Shown: positions 54,246 to 62,137 of the stretch, one piece after another
Layout: each line of letters opens with the position of its first letter
How positions within the stretch are numbered: the stretch's first letter is position 1
DNA from: Dysgonomonas sp. 25
GTDB taxonomy: Bacteria; Bacteroidota; Bacteroidia; Bacteroidales; Dysgonomonadaceae
DNA: 64,000 nucleotides
Assembly: GCF_010501075.1 (NCBI RefSeq)
Contig: NZ_QVMN01000006.1
Location: 1-64,000 of the forward strand
Reading direction: 5' to 3'
Notes under the pieces: generated by a model
Database searches by the model: none
The model's input: the letters and a program-made list of their open reading frames with translations, nothing else
Told to the model about the DNA's origin: nothing
Program-made: the position numbers and the translations under genes

Positions 54246-56662
54246 CCTCTTCCATCATAAAACATCTGTTGTCCGACAAAGATTCTTTGTCGGATTATGT
54301 CAATGGTAACATTCCTACATTTGATGATATTAAGCGTAGGCTATTTTTATTAGAGAGAGAACAGAACAGACATATACCCGATCACTACTACCGGTTGAAT
54401 CAGAAAAAAAGTTTAAAGGGAATAGAATCATTAGGAGAATTAATCAGAATAGGACTTTTTCGTTTAGCTGATGAACACTTAGAATTAAGAGAGAATAGAA
54501 TATATATAAAACAACTCAAACAGAATAAGTGGCAGGAACTTATAACGTATATCCCTCCTTTACTCCTACAAATGGCTTTTTTACATATAAAGAAACCATT
54601 AGTTTATGATAATTCGGTTGAGCTGATAGAATATTGTAATAAATATATTATACCTAATACCAAATATACGGCATTACCCTATCCATATATACCACAAATT
54701 AAAGAATATATAAAAGAAAAAAGAGGCTTGCACGATCTGCACATGCACCTAAATGGCTCTACTGAAATAGATATCGCATGGCAAGACTTTTTAATGGAAC
54801 CCGATAAGATATATAATGACCTACAAAAAGGAATGAAATCACCTTTGGTCAAGGAACAATTTGAACAAGAAGCATATTTACCTTCTCCGTTATCCTTTCG
54901 AAATTTATTATTGTGCGCCAGAAGTATGAGAATATATTTACATAAAATATTGTTTCATACTTCAACTTCTGAAATAAATTGGGATAATATTAAATCGACT
55001 AATTATATTCTAGGCTACATTCTGGACTCTTGTGAATTAATTCCTGGTTCGGAGAATCCCTTTATTAATAATTCAGCCGACCATCCTTTTGCCGGAATAG
55101 TATGCAACAACGGTGAAAAGCCTAAATATCCAATGGCAATTGAAGGCTTAATGTATATGCTTGTTTTTAATTATATTGCTCAGGAACAAAGGGAGTCAAC
55201 CGCATCCATCTTTCATTTTTATTTGCTGATACTTGGATTATCCAACCGACTTTTAGTACAACAAGTTCATCAATTCGGATTCGAACAATTTCAAAAACTG
55301 ACAGTAAATGAATTGCGGGAAAACAGTGAAAAGGCATACCGGAATAGATTTTTTCAGTTACATGGAAATGATAAGCATAATATTTATTTTTTAGAAGGTC
55401 GGTTTTCTCCAAAGCCTACAGATGTGGGAAACAAAGCACTCATAAACGCTATAAATAAGGGATGGGAGGCTTTACTAGAACACATACAAGTAGAGTTACA
55501 GCTTCCGGAAGGAAATGTTCCGAAGCTAAAGCTTATAGCTCATTTTATAAAGAAAAAAGATGATGAAGAATCAGAAGATATAAGACATAAAAATCTTCGT
55601 TACGAAATTTGGTCAAAGGCAAAAGTCTTGGCTCTTATGAAAGCTAATGATCCTGCAATCATGAAAGATGTTGTCGGTATTGACGCAGCATCCAGCGAAT
55701 TCGATGCACCTCCCGAAGTATTTGCTCCATCATTCCGTTATTTGAGACGTAAGGGCTTCAAACATTTCACCTACCACGCAGGAGAAGATTTTTTTCATAT
55801 TATCAGTGGATTGAGAGCTATGTACGAAGCCGTAACATTTAATGAATTAGGTTGTGGTGACCGTATTGGACATGCTACTGCTGCGGGAATATCCCCCAAA
55901 CAATGGATTAAGAATGTAGGAGAAACTATTTTTGTCCGGCAAGGTGAATATATGGATGATTTATTGTTTACATACCACCTTATTTTATTCAAAAACGATG
56001 AAAATTTAAAACAGAACATTCCTTTATTAATCAATAAAATTCATGAACTCTCCTATCTAATTTACAAAAAATCGTATTCATTGAAAACACTTGAGGATGC
56101 TTGGAAAATGAGACGGTTTTGCCCGGCTCTTCTATTTTCCGGCTCCAGAGACAACGCTTTAGCAAATGAGGTGTTTGACGATAAGGAATGGAGCGATATT
56201 GAAAATGAACTGATTGATTTGAAACAAGACGAAAGAGTTGAAATATTAAGAAAATACCATAGCAAAAAGGTTAGAGAAGAATATGATAATATCATTGAAA
56301 TTAAAACAGAAGAGTTTTATTCTTTATCAGATTTAGAACTTCTTCAGCTTTTAGTTCTAGAAATACTGCATGAAAAAGAAATCGTGATTGAAACATTACC
56401 CACCAGTAATGTAAGGATCGGACATCATTTTAATTTTGATACATATCATCTTTGGAATTGGCTCAAATGGGAGAAAGAAGGCAAAACAATACCGCCGATT
56501 GTTGTTGGCACAGATGACACAGGTATATTTGCTACAAACATTTACAATGAATATGCAAATATTTATTGTAATTTGATTACATCCAATAAAGTAAGCCATA
56601 ATGAAGCGATGAGAATTATTGAGAATTTGGATAAAAATGGAAGAATATATAAATTTGGGTGA
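54239..56662 (+). CDS. rdrB: RADAR adenosine deaminase RdrB
   Basis: 807-residue deaminase subunit with the metal-site residues of the ADA superfamily. These are HMH at residues 168-170 (LHDLHMHLNGS), HAGED at 513-517, RIGHA with His545, TSN near 721 and the Asp759-Asp760 pair in VVGTDDTGIF. Large insertions separate these motifs, as in RdrB and unlike the 350-residue household enzyme. Characterised RdrB forms a dodecameric shell and converts adenosine (in RNA in the first report, later free ATP/dATP) to inosine during infection, stopping phage growth. The active site looks complete, so the system is probably functional. Confidence 0.9.
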   Translation: MVTSSIIKHLLSDKDSLSDYVNGNIPTFDDIKRRLFLLEREQNRHIPDHYYRLNQKKSLKGIESLGELIRIGLFRLADEHLELRENRIYIKQLKQNKWQELITYIPPLLLQMAFLHIKKPLVYDNSVELIEYCNKYIIPNTKYTALPYPYIPQIKEYIKEKRGLHDLHMHLNGSTEIDIAWQDFLMEPDKIYNDLQKGMKSPLVKEQFEQEAYLPSPLSFRNLLLCARSMRIYLHKILFHTSTSEINWDNIKSTNYILGYILDSCELIPGSENPFINNSADHPFAGIVCNNGEKPKYPMAIEGLMYMLVFNYIAQEQRESTASIFHFYLLILGLSNRLLVQQVHQFGFEQFQKLTVNELRENSEKAYRNRFFQLHGNDKHNIYFLEGRFSPKPTDVGNKALINAINKGWEALLEHIQVELQLPEGNVPKLKLIAHFIKKKDDEESEDIRHKNLRYEIWSKAKVLALMKANDPAIMKDVVGIDAASSEFDAPPEVFAPSFRYLRRKGFKHFTYHAGEDFFHIISGLRAMYEAVTFNELGCGDRIGHATAAGISPKQWIKNVGETIFVRQGEYMDDLLFTYHLILFKNDENLKQNIPLLINKIHELSYLIYKKSYSLKTLEDAWKMRRFCPALLFSGSRDNALANEVFDDKEWSDIENELIDLKQDERVEILRKYHSKKVREEYDNIIEIKTEEFYSLSDLELLQLLVLEILHEKEIVIETLPTSNVRIGHHFNFDTYHLWNWLKWEKEGKTIPPIVVGTDDTGIFATNIYNEYANIYCNLITSNKVSHNEAMRIIENLDKNGRIYKFG

Positions 56663-56740
56663 TGGTGTGTTGAAAAAATGTTTAAACAAGCTTAAACAGC
56701 GAGCAATAACTATAGGTACTATTAAAACAATAAGAATCAT

Positions 56741-57649
56741 ATGAGAATTTTTCAACATAATAAAAGCACATTAAACAGCTTAAAAGAAAAACCTTTTAAA
56801 CTCGAAAAAGATATTCAAAAAGTAGTCGAAGGTAACTTAAGTCAAATTTCAGGTTATCGGTTTGTCAAGTCTGAGTTTGTTATCAAAAACAGTCGTATTG
56901 ACACCTTGGCTTTTGATGAAGAAAATCATTCGTTTGTTATTATCGAGTACAAGCGAGACAGGAATTACAGTGTAGTTGATCAGGGCGTTTCCTATCTGAA
57001 TTTAATGTTAGAATATAAAGCTGATTTTATCGTAGAATATAACGAATCGCAAAAACAAAACCTAAAACGTTCTGATGTGGACTGGTCACAAAGTAAGGTT
57101 GTTTTTGTTGCTCCTTCTTTTACTGATTTTCAGCGCCAGTCCTCTAACTTCAAAGATTTGCCTATTGAACTTTGGGAAATCAAGAGGTTTGATAATGATA
57201 TTATTGTTATCAATCCAATTAAGAAATCTCAATCCGCACCGAGTATTAAGCAAGTACAAAATAAAGAAGAATCAAACATAGGGAAAGTCGTAGAAGAAAT
57301 AAAAGTTTATACAGAAGAAGACCACTTGGTTGGAAAATCAGAAGAGATAATAGAATTGTATGAAACATATAAAAATGCTATCTTGAATTTAACTTCTGAT
57401 ATAGATGTGTATCCAAAGAAACTGTACATTGCATTTAAGAAGGATAAAAATCTTGCAGACATTCATATTCAACATAAAGGGTTGAAAATATGGATTAACA
57501 TGCATAAAGGAGATTTGGATGACCCAAAAAAAATAGCCAATGATGTATCTCGCAAAGGACATTGGGGTAATGGCGATTATGAAATCACCGTAAATGACAC
57601 TAAAGATTTGGAATATATCATGAGTTTAATTAAACAAGTAATAAACTGA
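56741..57649 (+). CDS. DUF5655 protein with N-terminal PD-(D/E)xK-like nuclease domain
   Basis: 302 residues. The N-terminal part (about 10-110) resembles DUF91/NucS-type nucleases: LEKDIQKVVEGNL, SRIDTLAFDEE and VIIEYKRD supply the E...D...ExK pattern. The C-terminal part (about 200-302, with YPKKLYIAFKKDKNLADIHI and GHWGNGDYEITVND) is a DUF5655 domain. It starts 78 bases after rdrB and ends 8 bases before the AlbA_2 gene, in the same direction. It may be an added nuclease defence gene or part of a two-gene unit with the next gene. No link to RADAR is known to me. Confidence 0.75.
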   Translation: MRIFQHNKSTLNSLKEKPFKLEKDIQKVVEGNLSQISGYRFVKSEFVIKNSRIDTLAFDEENHSFVIIEYKRDRNYSVVDQGVSYLNLMLEYKADFIVEYNESQKQNLKRSDVDWSQSKVVFVAPSFTDFQRQSSNFKDLPIELWEIKRFDNDIIVINPIKKSQSAPSIKQVQNKEESNIGKVVEEIKVYTEEDHLVGKSEEIIELYETYKNAILNLTSDIDVYPKKLYIAFKKDKNLADIHIQHKGLKIWINMHKGDLDDPKKIANDVSRKGHWGNGDYEITVNDTKDLEYIMSLIKQVIN

Positions 57650-57657
57650 ATTAGAAT

Positions 57658-59121
57658 ATGATCACTCAAGAAGAACTACTCCAACTACTCCACGATACTG
57701 AAAGCTATCGAGTAGAGCGAACGACATCCAAGACAAATGCGGATAAATTCTGTCAGGCAATATGTGCGTTTGCTAATGATATTTCAGGCAATGGGAAGAA
57801 TGGTTACCTGATGATTGGCGCGCATGACAACGGAGAGTTGAGTGGTTTAAAAGTAGATGATGAACTTTTGTTGACTATCTCCAATATCCGCACAGATGGG
57901 AATGTCCTTCCCCAACCGGTAATGACTGTTGAGAAATTCAGTTTTGAAAAGGGCGATTTGCTTGTTGCAGAGGTGCAGCCATCTGAATTTCCTCCGGTTC
58001 GATACCGTGGGCGTATTTGGGTGCGGGTTGGTCCGCGAAAGAGTTTTGCGACAGAAGCAGAGGAGAAAATTTTAATGGAGAGGCGCTTATCCAATATCCA
58101 TACATTTGACGAGATGCCTTGCATGGGGACAACGATGAATGACCTTGATATTGATGTGATAAAAAGGGAGTTTTTGCCTCAGGCAGTAGCGGAAGATATA
58201 TTGGCAGAAGACAAACGCCATGTTGAGGAACAACTTGCCTCATTGGGATATTATGATTTGCGGTATAATTGTCCAACCAACGGAGCGATTGTTCTTTTCG
58301 GTAAGAACCCGGAACGTTATCTGCACGGTTCGTATGTGCAATATGTGCGTTTCAAAGGCAAAGACCGAGCGGGAGATATTATCAACGAACAGGTTTTTAA
58401 TGGAAATCTTTGTAGGGAGTTAGCAAGAATAGACACTTTCATTGAAACAAGTATTGCGCAGAAAAGACCGATTCCGGTCAGTGTGTTACGAGAGGAAACG
58501 GTTTCTAAATATCCCTACTGGGCAACACGCGAGCTTTTGATGAATGCCATCATGCATCGTGATTATCAGACGAATGCACCGGTGCTATTCTACGAATACG
58601 ACGATCGTATTGAGGTACAAAATCCGGGTGGGCTGTATGGCAAAGTGAGTGAGGAAAATTTTCCGAATGTAAGCGACTATCGTAACCCATTCATTGCAAA
58701 AGCCATGAAGATATTGGGATATGTCAATCGTTTCAGTCGTGGTATCTATCGAGTACAAAAAGAACTGGTTGAGAATGGAAACGGCGAAGCGATATTTGAT
58801 TTTGACCTGATAACCGCATTCCGAGCAACCGAGAATGTTTCACAACGGTATTTTGAGGAAGGTTTTGGGGCTGACACCCAAGAAAATGGGCAAGAAACGC
58901 CCAAGAAGCACCCAAGAAGCACCCAAGAAACGCCCAAGAATATTCAAGATGAAATAATAGAAGCAATAAAGAACAACTCTTCTATTACTCGTAAGGAATT
59001 GGAAGCCTTATTAGACCGTACACCTGATAGCATAAAATACCATTTGGCACAATTGACCAAGAAAGGAATAATAAAGCATATAGGTTCAACTAAAGCAGGC
59101 AAATGGGTTGTAATAGAATAA
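57658..59121 (+). CDS. AlbA_2/Schlafen-type DNA-binding protein with GHKL ATPase-like domain
   Basis: 487 residues. The N-terminal AlbA_2 (Slfn) domain (about 10-140) has TSKTNADKFCQAICAFANDI and GYLMIGAHDNGELSGL. The middle GHKL ATPase-like (HATPase_c_4) part has ELLMNAIMHRDY and DRIEVQNPGGLYG. A Gln/Thr/Lys-rich linker (about 408-430) and a C-terminal winged helix (ITRKELEALLDRTPDSIKYH) end the protein. This build is used by transcription regulators and by defence proteins, and both are possible here. The linker is encoded by 11-bp tandem repeats whose copy number can shift the frame. It is the last gene before attR. Confidence 0.82.
   Translation: MITQEELLQLLHDTESYRVERTTSKTNADKFCQAICAFANDISGNGKNGYLMIGAHDNGELSGLKVDDELLLTISNIRTDGNVLPQPVMTVEKFSFEKGDLLVAEVQPSEFPPVRYRGRIWVRVGPRKSFATEAEEKILMERRLSNIHTFDEMPCMGTTMNDLDIDVIKREFLPQAVAEDILAEDKRHVEEQLASLGYYDLRYNCPTNGAIVLFGKNPERYLHGSYVQYVRFKGKDRAGDIINEQVFNGNLCRELARIDTFIETSIAQKRPIPVSVLREETVSKYPYWATRELLMNAIMHRDYQTNAPVLFYEYDDRIEVQNPGGLYGKVSEENFPNVSDYRNPFIAKAMKILGYVNRFSRGIYRVQKELVENGNGEAIFDFDLITAFRATENVSQRYFEEGFGADTQENGQETPKKHPRSTQETPKNIQDEIIEAIKNNSSITRKELEALLDRTPDSIKYHLAQLTKKGIIKHIGSTKAGKWVVIE
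58889..58943 (+). repeat. 11-bp tandem repeat inside the AlbA_2 gene
   Basis: Five consecutive 11-base units: GGCAAGAAACG, CCCAAGAAGCA twice, CCCAAGAAACG, CCCAAGAATAT. A 12-base relative, CCCAAGAAAATG, lies just before. The unit length is not a multiple of three, so gain or loss of one unit breaks the frame and removes the winged helix. Confidence 0.8.
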
Positions 59122-59185
59122 AATTTCGTATGTTTGTATTGGAAATAGCCTAAAAGCAAATATGTGCAGAACGCTGCAAGTTTTT

Positions 59186-59206
59186 GGTGACTTTTTAGAG
59201 ATTATT
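59186..59206 (+). repeat. Subterminal repeat near attR
   Basis: Matches 39485-39505 in 19 of 21 positions, same orientation, 50 bases inside the right end. Probably a recombinase or accessory-factor binding site. Confidence 0.6.
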
Positions 59207-59223
59207 CCTTTTTTTGAAAAATA

Positions 59224-59240
59224 TATCAATCAGATTGATA
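59224..59240. promoter_or_regulatory. Perfect 17-bp palindrome next to attR
   Basis: TATCAATC, one base, GATTGATA. It lies 16 bases inside the right end; a site for an excisionase-like protein is the likeliest reading. Confidence 0.4.
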
Positions 59241-59256
59241 GCCACTTAATCGAATA

Positions 59257-59278
59257 GTTCGATTCCTGGTGGCACCAC
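59257..59278 (+). other. attR: duplicated tRNA-Phe 3' end
   Basis: Exact copy of 39349-39370, beginning GTTCGATTCC and ending GCACCAC. There is no tRNA body before it, so it is the right attachment site left by integration. Confidence 0.9.
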
Positions 59279-59287
59279 TTTAAAAAG

Positions 59288-59320
59288 AAGCTAAATATCT
59301 GAAATAAAGATATTTAGCTT
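59288..59320 (+). terminator. Original tRNA-Phe terminator displaced by the element
   Basis: Perfect 12-bp stem AAGCTAAATATC (59288-59299) with 59309-59320, followed by TGTTGTTTTG. It begins ten bases after attR, the expected place in the uninterrupted tRNA locus. Confidence 0.7.
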
Positions 59321-59542
59321 TGTTGTTTTGTGTAAAATGTACCCGAGTTTGTACCCATAAATTACATGATAGTGATTTTAGGGTTATATTATATCAGCAA
59401 ATTGCGATCTATTATATTATTTATATTCAACCCTCTTCTATCTCTCATCAATAAACGAAACTTCAAAAAATAGACTATCAAAGTTTATTTAATCTCAGAT
59501 TTATTCTTTTTCTTTATCTGAATAGTAAAAAAGCCCTTGCAA

Positions 59543-59965
59543 TCAGCCTCCGACCATTGCAAGCGAATCGGCATAGTCCCTCCAATGGACAATTTTTCTG
59601 TCTTTCAGATATACGATAGAACAAAACTTGTTATCGTATCCTTTAGCATGTACCGCGTATTCCAGTACAATTACTTCGGGGTCGAGGCCTTTGCTTACTA
59701 TCAGATTGTCTGCCGATTGCAGGGAAATCGGATATCCACCAAACCATTCCATATACGCATCCCGCCCCACTATTTTGGAGGTAAAACCCGGAATGTGATA
59801 CATGAACTCAAAAACAGCATTTTCAGCCACTGCATCCCAAAAATGTTCTCCATCGACATAGCCTTTCAATCCTTCCATAACGATGCTGAAAAAGGGTTCT
59901 GCATTTTTGTTAAATCCCGGATGATTTCTGTCTACAACCTTTGTTTTACTTGAACTGTCTGTCAT
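59543..59965 (-). CDS. SnoaL/NTF2-like protein
   Basis: 140 residues with a cone-shaped NTF2-like fold: GDAYMEWFGGYPISLQSADN-like central part (VGRDAYMEWFGGYPISL), the beta-strands VIVLEYAVHAKGYDNKFCSI and the closing IVYLKDRKIVHWRDYADS. This family includes isomerases, hydrolases and ligand-binding proteins of unknown role; no catalytic assignment is possible. It is divergent from an HxlR regulator gene 105 bases away, the usual sign that the regulator controls it. Confidence 0.75.
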   Translation of the reverse strand: MTDSSSKTKVVDRNHPGFNKNAEPFFSIVMEGLKGYVDGEHFWDAVAENAVFEFMYHIPGFTSKIVGRDAYMEWFGGYPISLQSADNLIVSKGLDPEVIVLEYAVHAKGYDNKFCSIVYLKDRKIVHWRDYADSLAMVGG

Positions 59966-59998
59966 ATACCTAATTATTAATTATACCGCAAAAATACC

Positions 59999-60006
59999 TA
60001 TATTTG
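59999..60006 (+). promoter_or_regulatory. -7 promoter element of the hxlR-type gene
   Basis: TATATTTG matches TAnnTTTG. The start would be near 60013, just before the operator at 60021-60060, which suits autorepression. Confidence 0.45.
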
Positions 60007-60020
60007 CTTTCCAATTGATA

Positions 60021-60060
60021 TTACTTTCCCTTGGGAAAGCGCTATCGAAAAGGAAAGTAA
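60021..60060. promoter_or_regulatory. Inverted-repeat operator in the divergent promoter region
   Basis: TTACTTTCC (60021-60029) pairs with GGAAAGTAA (60052-60060). Overlapping the first arm is the tight palindrome CTTTCCC-TT-GGGAAAG (60024-60039). Probable HxlR binding site. Confidence 0.55.
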
Positions 60061-60070
60061 CAGGTAAAGT

Positions 60071-60469
60071 ATGGATGAGAATAAAATTAAAAGAAAAACA
60101 ACCTGCCAATCCATGAGTGAGGTTGATCGTCAACGAGAAATACTTTTGGTTCTTGATACGATGGCGGTTTTATCTGGGAAATGGAAAATTCCTATTATCA
60201 CGACACTGTGGCTCGGCAGTAAACGTTTCAAAGAAATAATACGGGCTATTCCGGGACTGACAGATAAGAGTTTATCCAAAGAATTAAAGGAAATGGCGGA
60301 AGACCAACTTATTGAGCGTATAGTATATGATACTTATCCTCCCAAAGTTGAATACACACTGACAGAGCATGCCGAATCTTTAATTGAAATTATTGCGACA
60401 TTGCGCGACTGGGGAGTGTTGCACCGGGAGAAAGTATTGGGAACGAAAATATCCACACATTGTAAATAA
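60071..60469 (+). CDS. HxlR-family winged-helix regulator
   Basis: 132 residues. The HxlR pattern is clear: VLDTMAVLSGKWKIPIITTL, WLGSKRFKEIIRAIPGLTDK, SLSKELKEMAEDQLIERIVY, PPKVEYTLTEHAESLIEII. Two Cys (Thr-Cys-Gln near residue 13 and the last but one residue) could be redox or electrophile sensors, as in some family members, but this is not demonstrated. It is divergent from the SnoaL-like gene with an operator between them. Confidence 0.87.
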   Translation: MDENKIKRKTTCQSMSEVDRQREILLVLDTMAVLSGKWKIPIITTLWLGSKRFKEIIRAIPGLTDKSLSKELKEMAEDQLIERIVYDTYPPKVEYTLTEHAESLIEIIATLRDWGVLHREKVLGTKISTHCK

Positions 60470-60495
60470 GATTTATGACAAACAGAGTAGCAGGA

Positions 60496-60861
60496 CTACA
60501 ACGAATAATTCTCCAGATATTCCGCTTGTGTCTTTTTAGGTAGTTTTTTCAACACTTCCTTTACTGAGTGACGAATCCAGTATTGAACGGTATCGTCGTT
60601 CATATCTCCGTTAAGAGTAATACTATTCCAGAATTTCTTGTTGAAATGCCAAGCTGCTTCCACGCTGGCGTAGCTTTCCCGTAAGTCAACCGCCTGCGTA
60701 GGATCGCATTTTACTGTTATTTTCAAGACAGGATCATCTAAGCGTATGACCGCAAACCATTTGTCGAATATCCTGAAAATAAGGTATTCGTCCTTAAAAG
60801 GCATATATTCTGTTGCTTCCTTTATAGAGAGGCAATATTCCCGTAATTCTTCGATGTTCAT
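60496..60861 (-). CDS. MmcQ/YjbR-family protein
   Basis: 121 residues, typical length. Family pattern: MNIEELREYCLSIKEATEYM then PFKDEYLIFRIFDKWFAVI, LKITVKCDPTQAVDLRESYA, HFNKKFWNSITLNGDMNDD and the end WIRHSVKEVLKKLPKK. The fold is a double-wing DNA-binding-like domain of unknown function. Convergent with the HxlR gene. Confidence 0.85.
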   Translation of the reverse strand: MNIEELREYCLSIKEATEYMPFKDEYLIFRIFDKWFAVIRLDDPVLKITVKCDPTQAVDLRESYASVEAAWHFNKKFWNSITLNGDMNDDTVQYWIRHSVKEVLKKLPKKTQAEYLENYSL

Positions 60862-61004
60862 TTTTCTTGTTCCAGTCTTATTTTCATATCATTTATCGCC
60901 TGTAAAGGTACGCTTTTAGTCCATATTATAGCGGATCACATTTATCTATGTTACAACAGGTAACCACTCATGAATTAAGCACATTCAATTCATAGGCGTA
61001 AGTA

Positions 61005-61784
61005 TTAATCCCACCACAGATAGATACCATTCATACGCTCCATTTCTTTAATAAGTTCGGTTTTGTTACGATAAATTTGTGTTATTGAATCGGGGCAGAA
61101 TTGAATCACTTCATCGGCAAATTTCTTGAACTTCGGCGTGCGTTCGTTCCACAATTTGTGTTTCTTGTGATATTTTTCGTTAGTCGCACCCAACTGAAAA
61201 TCATATTTGGGTTGTTCGTGAATGAAAAATATATGCAACCAATCCCTGCCACAACCCCAAAGGACTAAATCATACTGTTGTTGCCATTCTTCGATTTTGG
61301 CGATCACATCCGAATTATCAAGACCGTGATTTATTCCATTGGTTTGTTGCCACCTCAAAATATCGCTTGTAGTTTTATTTTTTGCTAAAGCCATGTAATA
61401 TTCTCCATATTGCTTGCCGTCAAAATAGAATAGGGTATACCCTTTGTCCAAATATTTTTGTTTATTTCGGTAGATTATACGGTGAATTTCTTCCATTGAC
61501 TCATCGTCCTTACGAACATAAAAGGCACAAATACCATCTAACCCAGACTTTTCAAAATCCAGATTTCGGTAGTCTAAAATAGAGGGTAATATCTTAATTT
61601 CGGAAACGTTATGCGATTTTATGATTTTTGCTAAACGCGGGTCTATACCAACTGATTGACACAATTGCTTTTCTTTTTCGGTCAGCTTGATGTTTCGGCG
61701 AGACAAATTATAGAAAAAATCCCTTATTTTCTCTATCGTTTCATCCGAGAATCCTAAAACCTTATTTACTTTATACCAATCCAT
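61005..61784 (-). CDS. DUF4253-domain protein
   Basis: 259 residues. The C-terminal half matches DUF4253 in its landmarks: VIAKIEEWQQQYDLVLWGCG, RDWLHIFFI, FADEVIQFCPDSITQIYRNK and the terminal LWWD. The first ~140 residues (FSDETIEKIRDFFYNLSRRN and IHRIIYRNKQKYLDKGYTLF) are not recognised. No catalytic motif is known for the family. Stand-alone gene. Confidence 0.7.
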   Translation of the reverse strand: MDWYKVNKVLGFSDETIEKIRDFFYNLSRRNIKLTEKEKQLCQSVGIDPRLAKIIKSHNVSEIKILPSILDYRNLDFEKSGLDGICAFYVRKDDESMEEIHRIIYRNKQKYLDKGYTLFYFDGKQYGEYYMALAKNKTTSDILRWQQTNGINHGLDNSDVIAKIEEWQQQYDLVLWGCGRDWLHIFFIHEQPKYDFQLGATNEKYHKKHKLWNERTPKFKKFADEVIQFCPDSITQIYRNKTELIKEMERMNGIYLWWD

Positions 61785-62137
61785 GCCATAGACTACTTAT
61801 ATGTTTCTTTATCAATGACAAAATTAGCAAATAACTTGCGATCAGTCGTTATTTTCACCTTCTTAAATAATTAAGCTCCCGCTCATTATATCCATAAACT
61901 TATCCAGTCGGTTCGTCCCATAGATTGTTCAAACCATTTCTGTATCCAATCTTTATATTATCATCTTCCATATTCACAACCGATTGATTTTCTATAAAAA
62001 AAAGTGTTTTCAGTCAAATTATTGCTGGAATTGATTCTGAACTATTTGTGGTTACAGACTTTTAGCAGGAAAGTTCTGATAAATAAGATATAATGTATTC
62101 GGTAGTTCCCGTATTGGATTTGTTTTTTCAGAAGATC
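61785..62137. other. 353-base intergenic stretch
   Basis: AT-rich, no gene, RNA or strong repeat seen. It must contain the promoter of the leftward DUF4253 gene at its left end and the 3' end of the esterase transcript at its right end. Confidence 0.45.

Larger units (their letters stand above)
39349..59278 (+). mobile_element. 19.9-kb integrative element in tRNA-Phe carrying type I restriction and RADAR
   Basis: Bounded by the exact 22-bp direct repeat and containing a tyrosine recombinase next to the left end. It also has two excisionase-like HTH genes, a mobilisation remnant and a nine-gene defence operon. Near-identical 21-bp subterminal elements occur close to both ends (39485-39505 and 59186-59206). 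The flanking tRNA terminator has been displaced to the far side (59288-59320). No relaxase, coupling protein or conjugation genes are present, so transfer would depend on helpers. The defence genes look more AT-rich than the flanking chromosome. Confidence 0.88.
59122..59542. other. Right end of the element and beginning of flanking chromosome
   Basis: No gene. It contains the subterminal repeat 59186-59206, a perfect palindrome TATCAATC-A-GATTGATA (59224-59240), attR (59257-59278) and the displaced tRNA terminator (59288-59320). About 220 bases of AT-rich sequence without visible features follow. Confidence 0.75.

Noticed and set aside
58733-58966. Minus-strand frame rich in Trp/Gly/Leu opposite the AlbA_2 gene
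   Set aside because: It is the complement of the 11-bp tandem repeat and not a gene.
39371-59256. RADAR accessory membrane protein (Csx27- or SLATT-like) in the element
   Set aside because: No small multi-helix membrane protein gene lies beside rdrA or rdrB.
59257-59278. Second tRNA gene
   Set aside because: Only the 22-base 3' end is present, without anticodon arm or promoter; it is the right attachment site.
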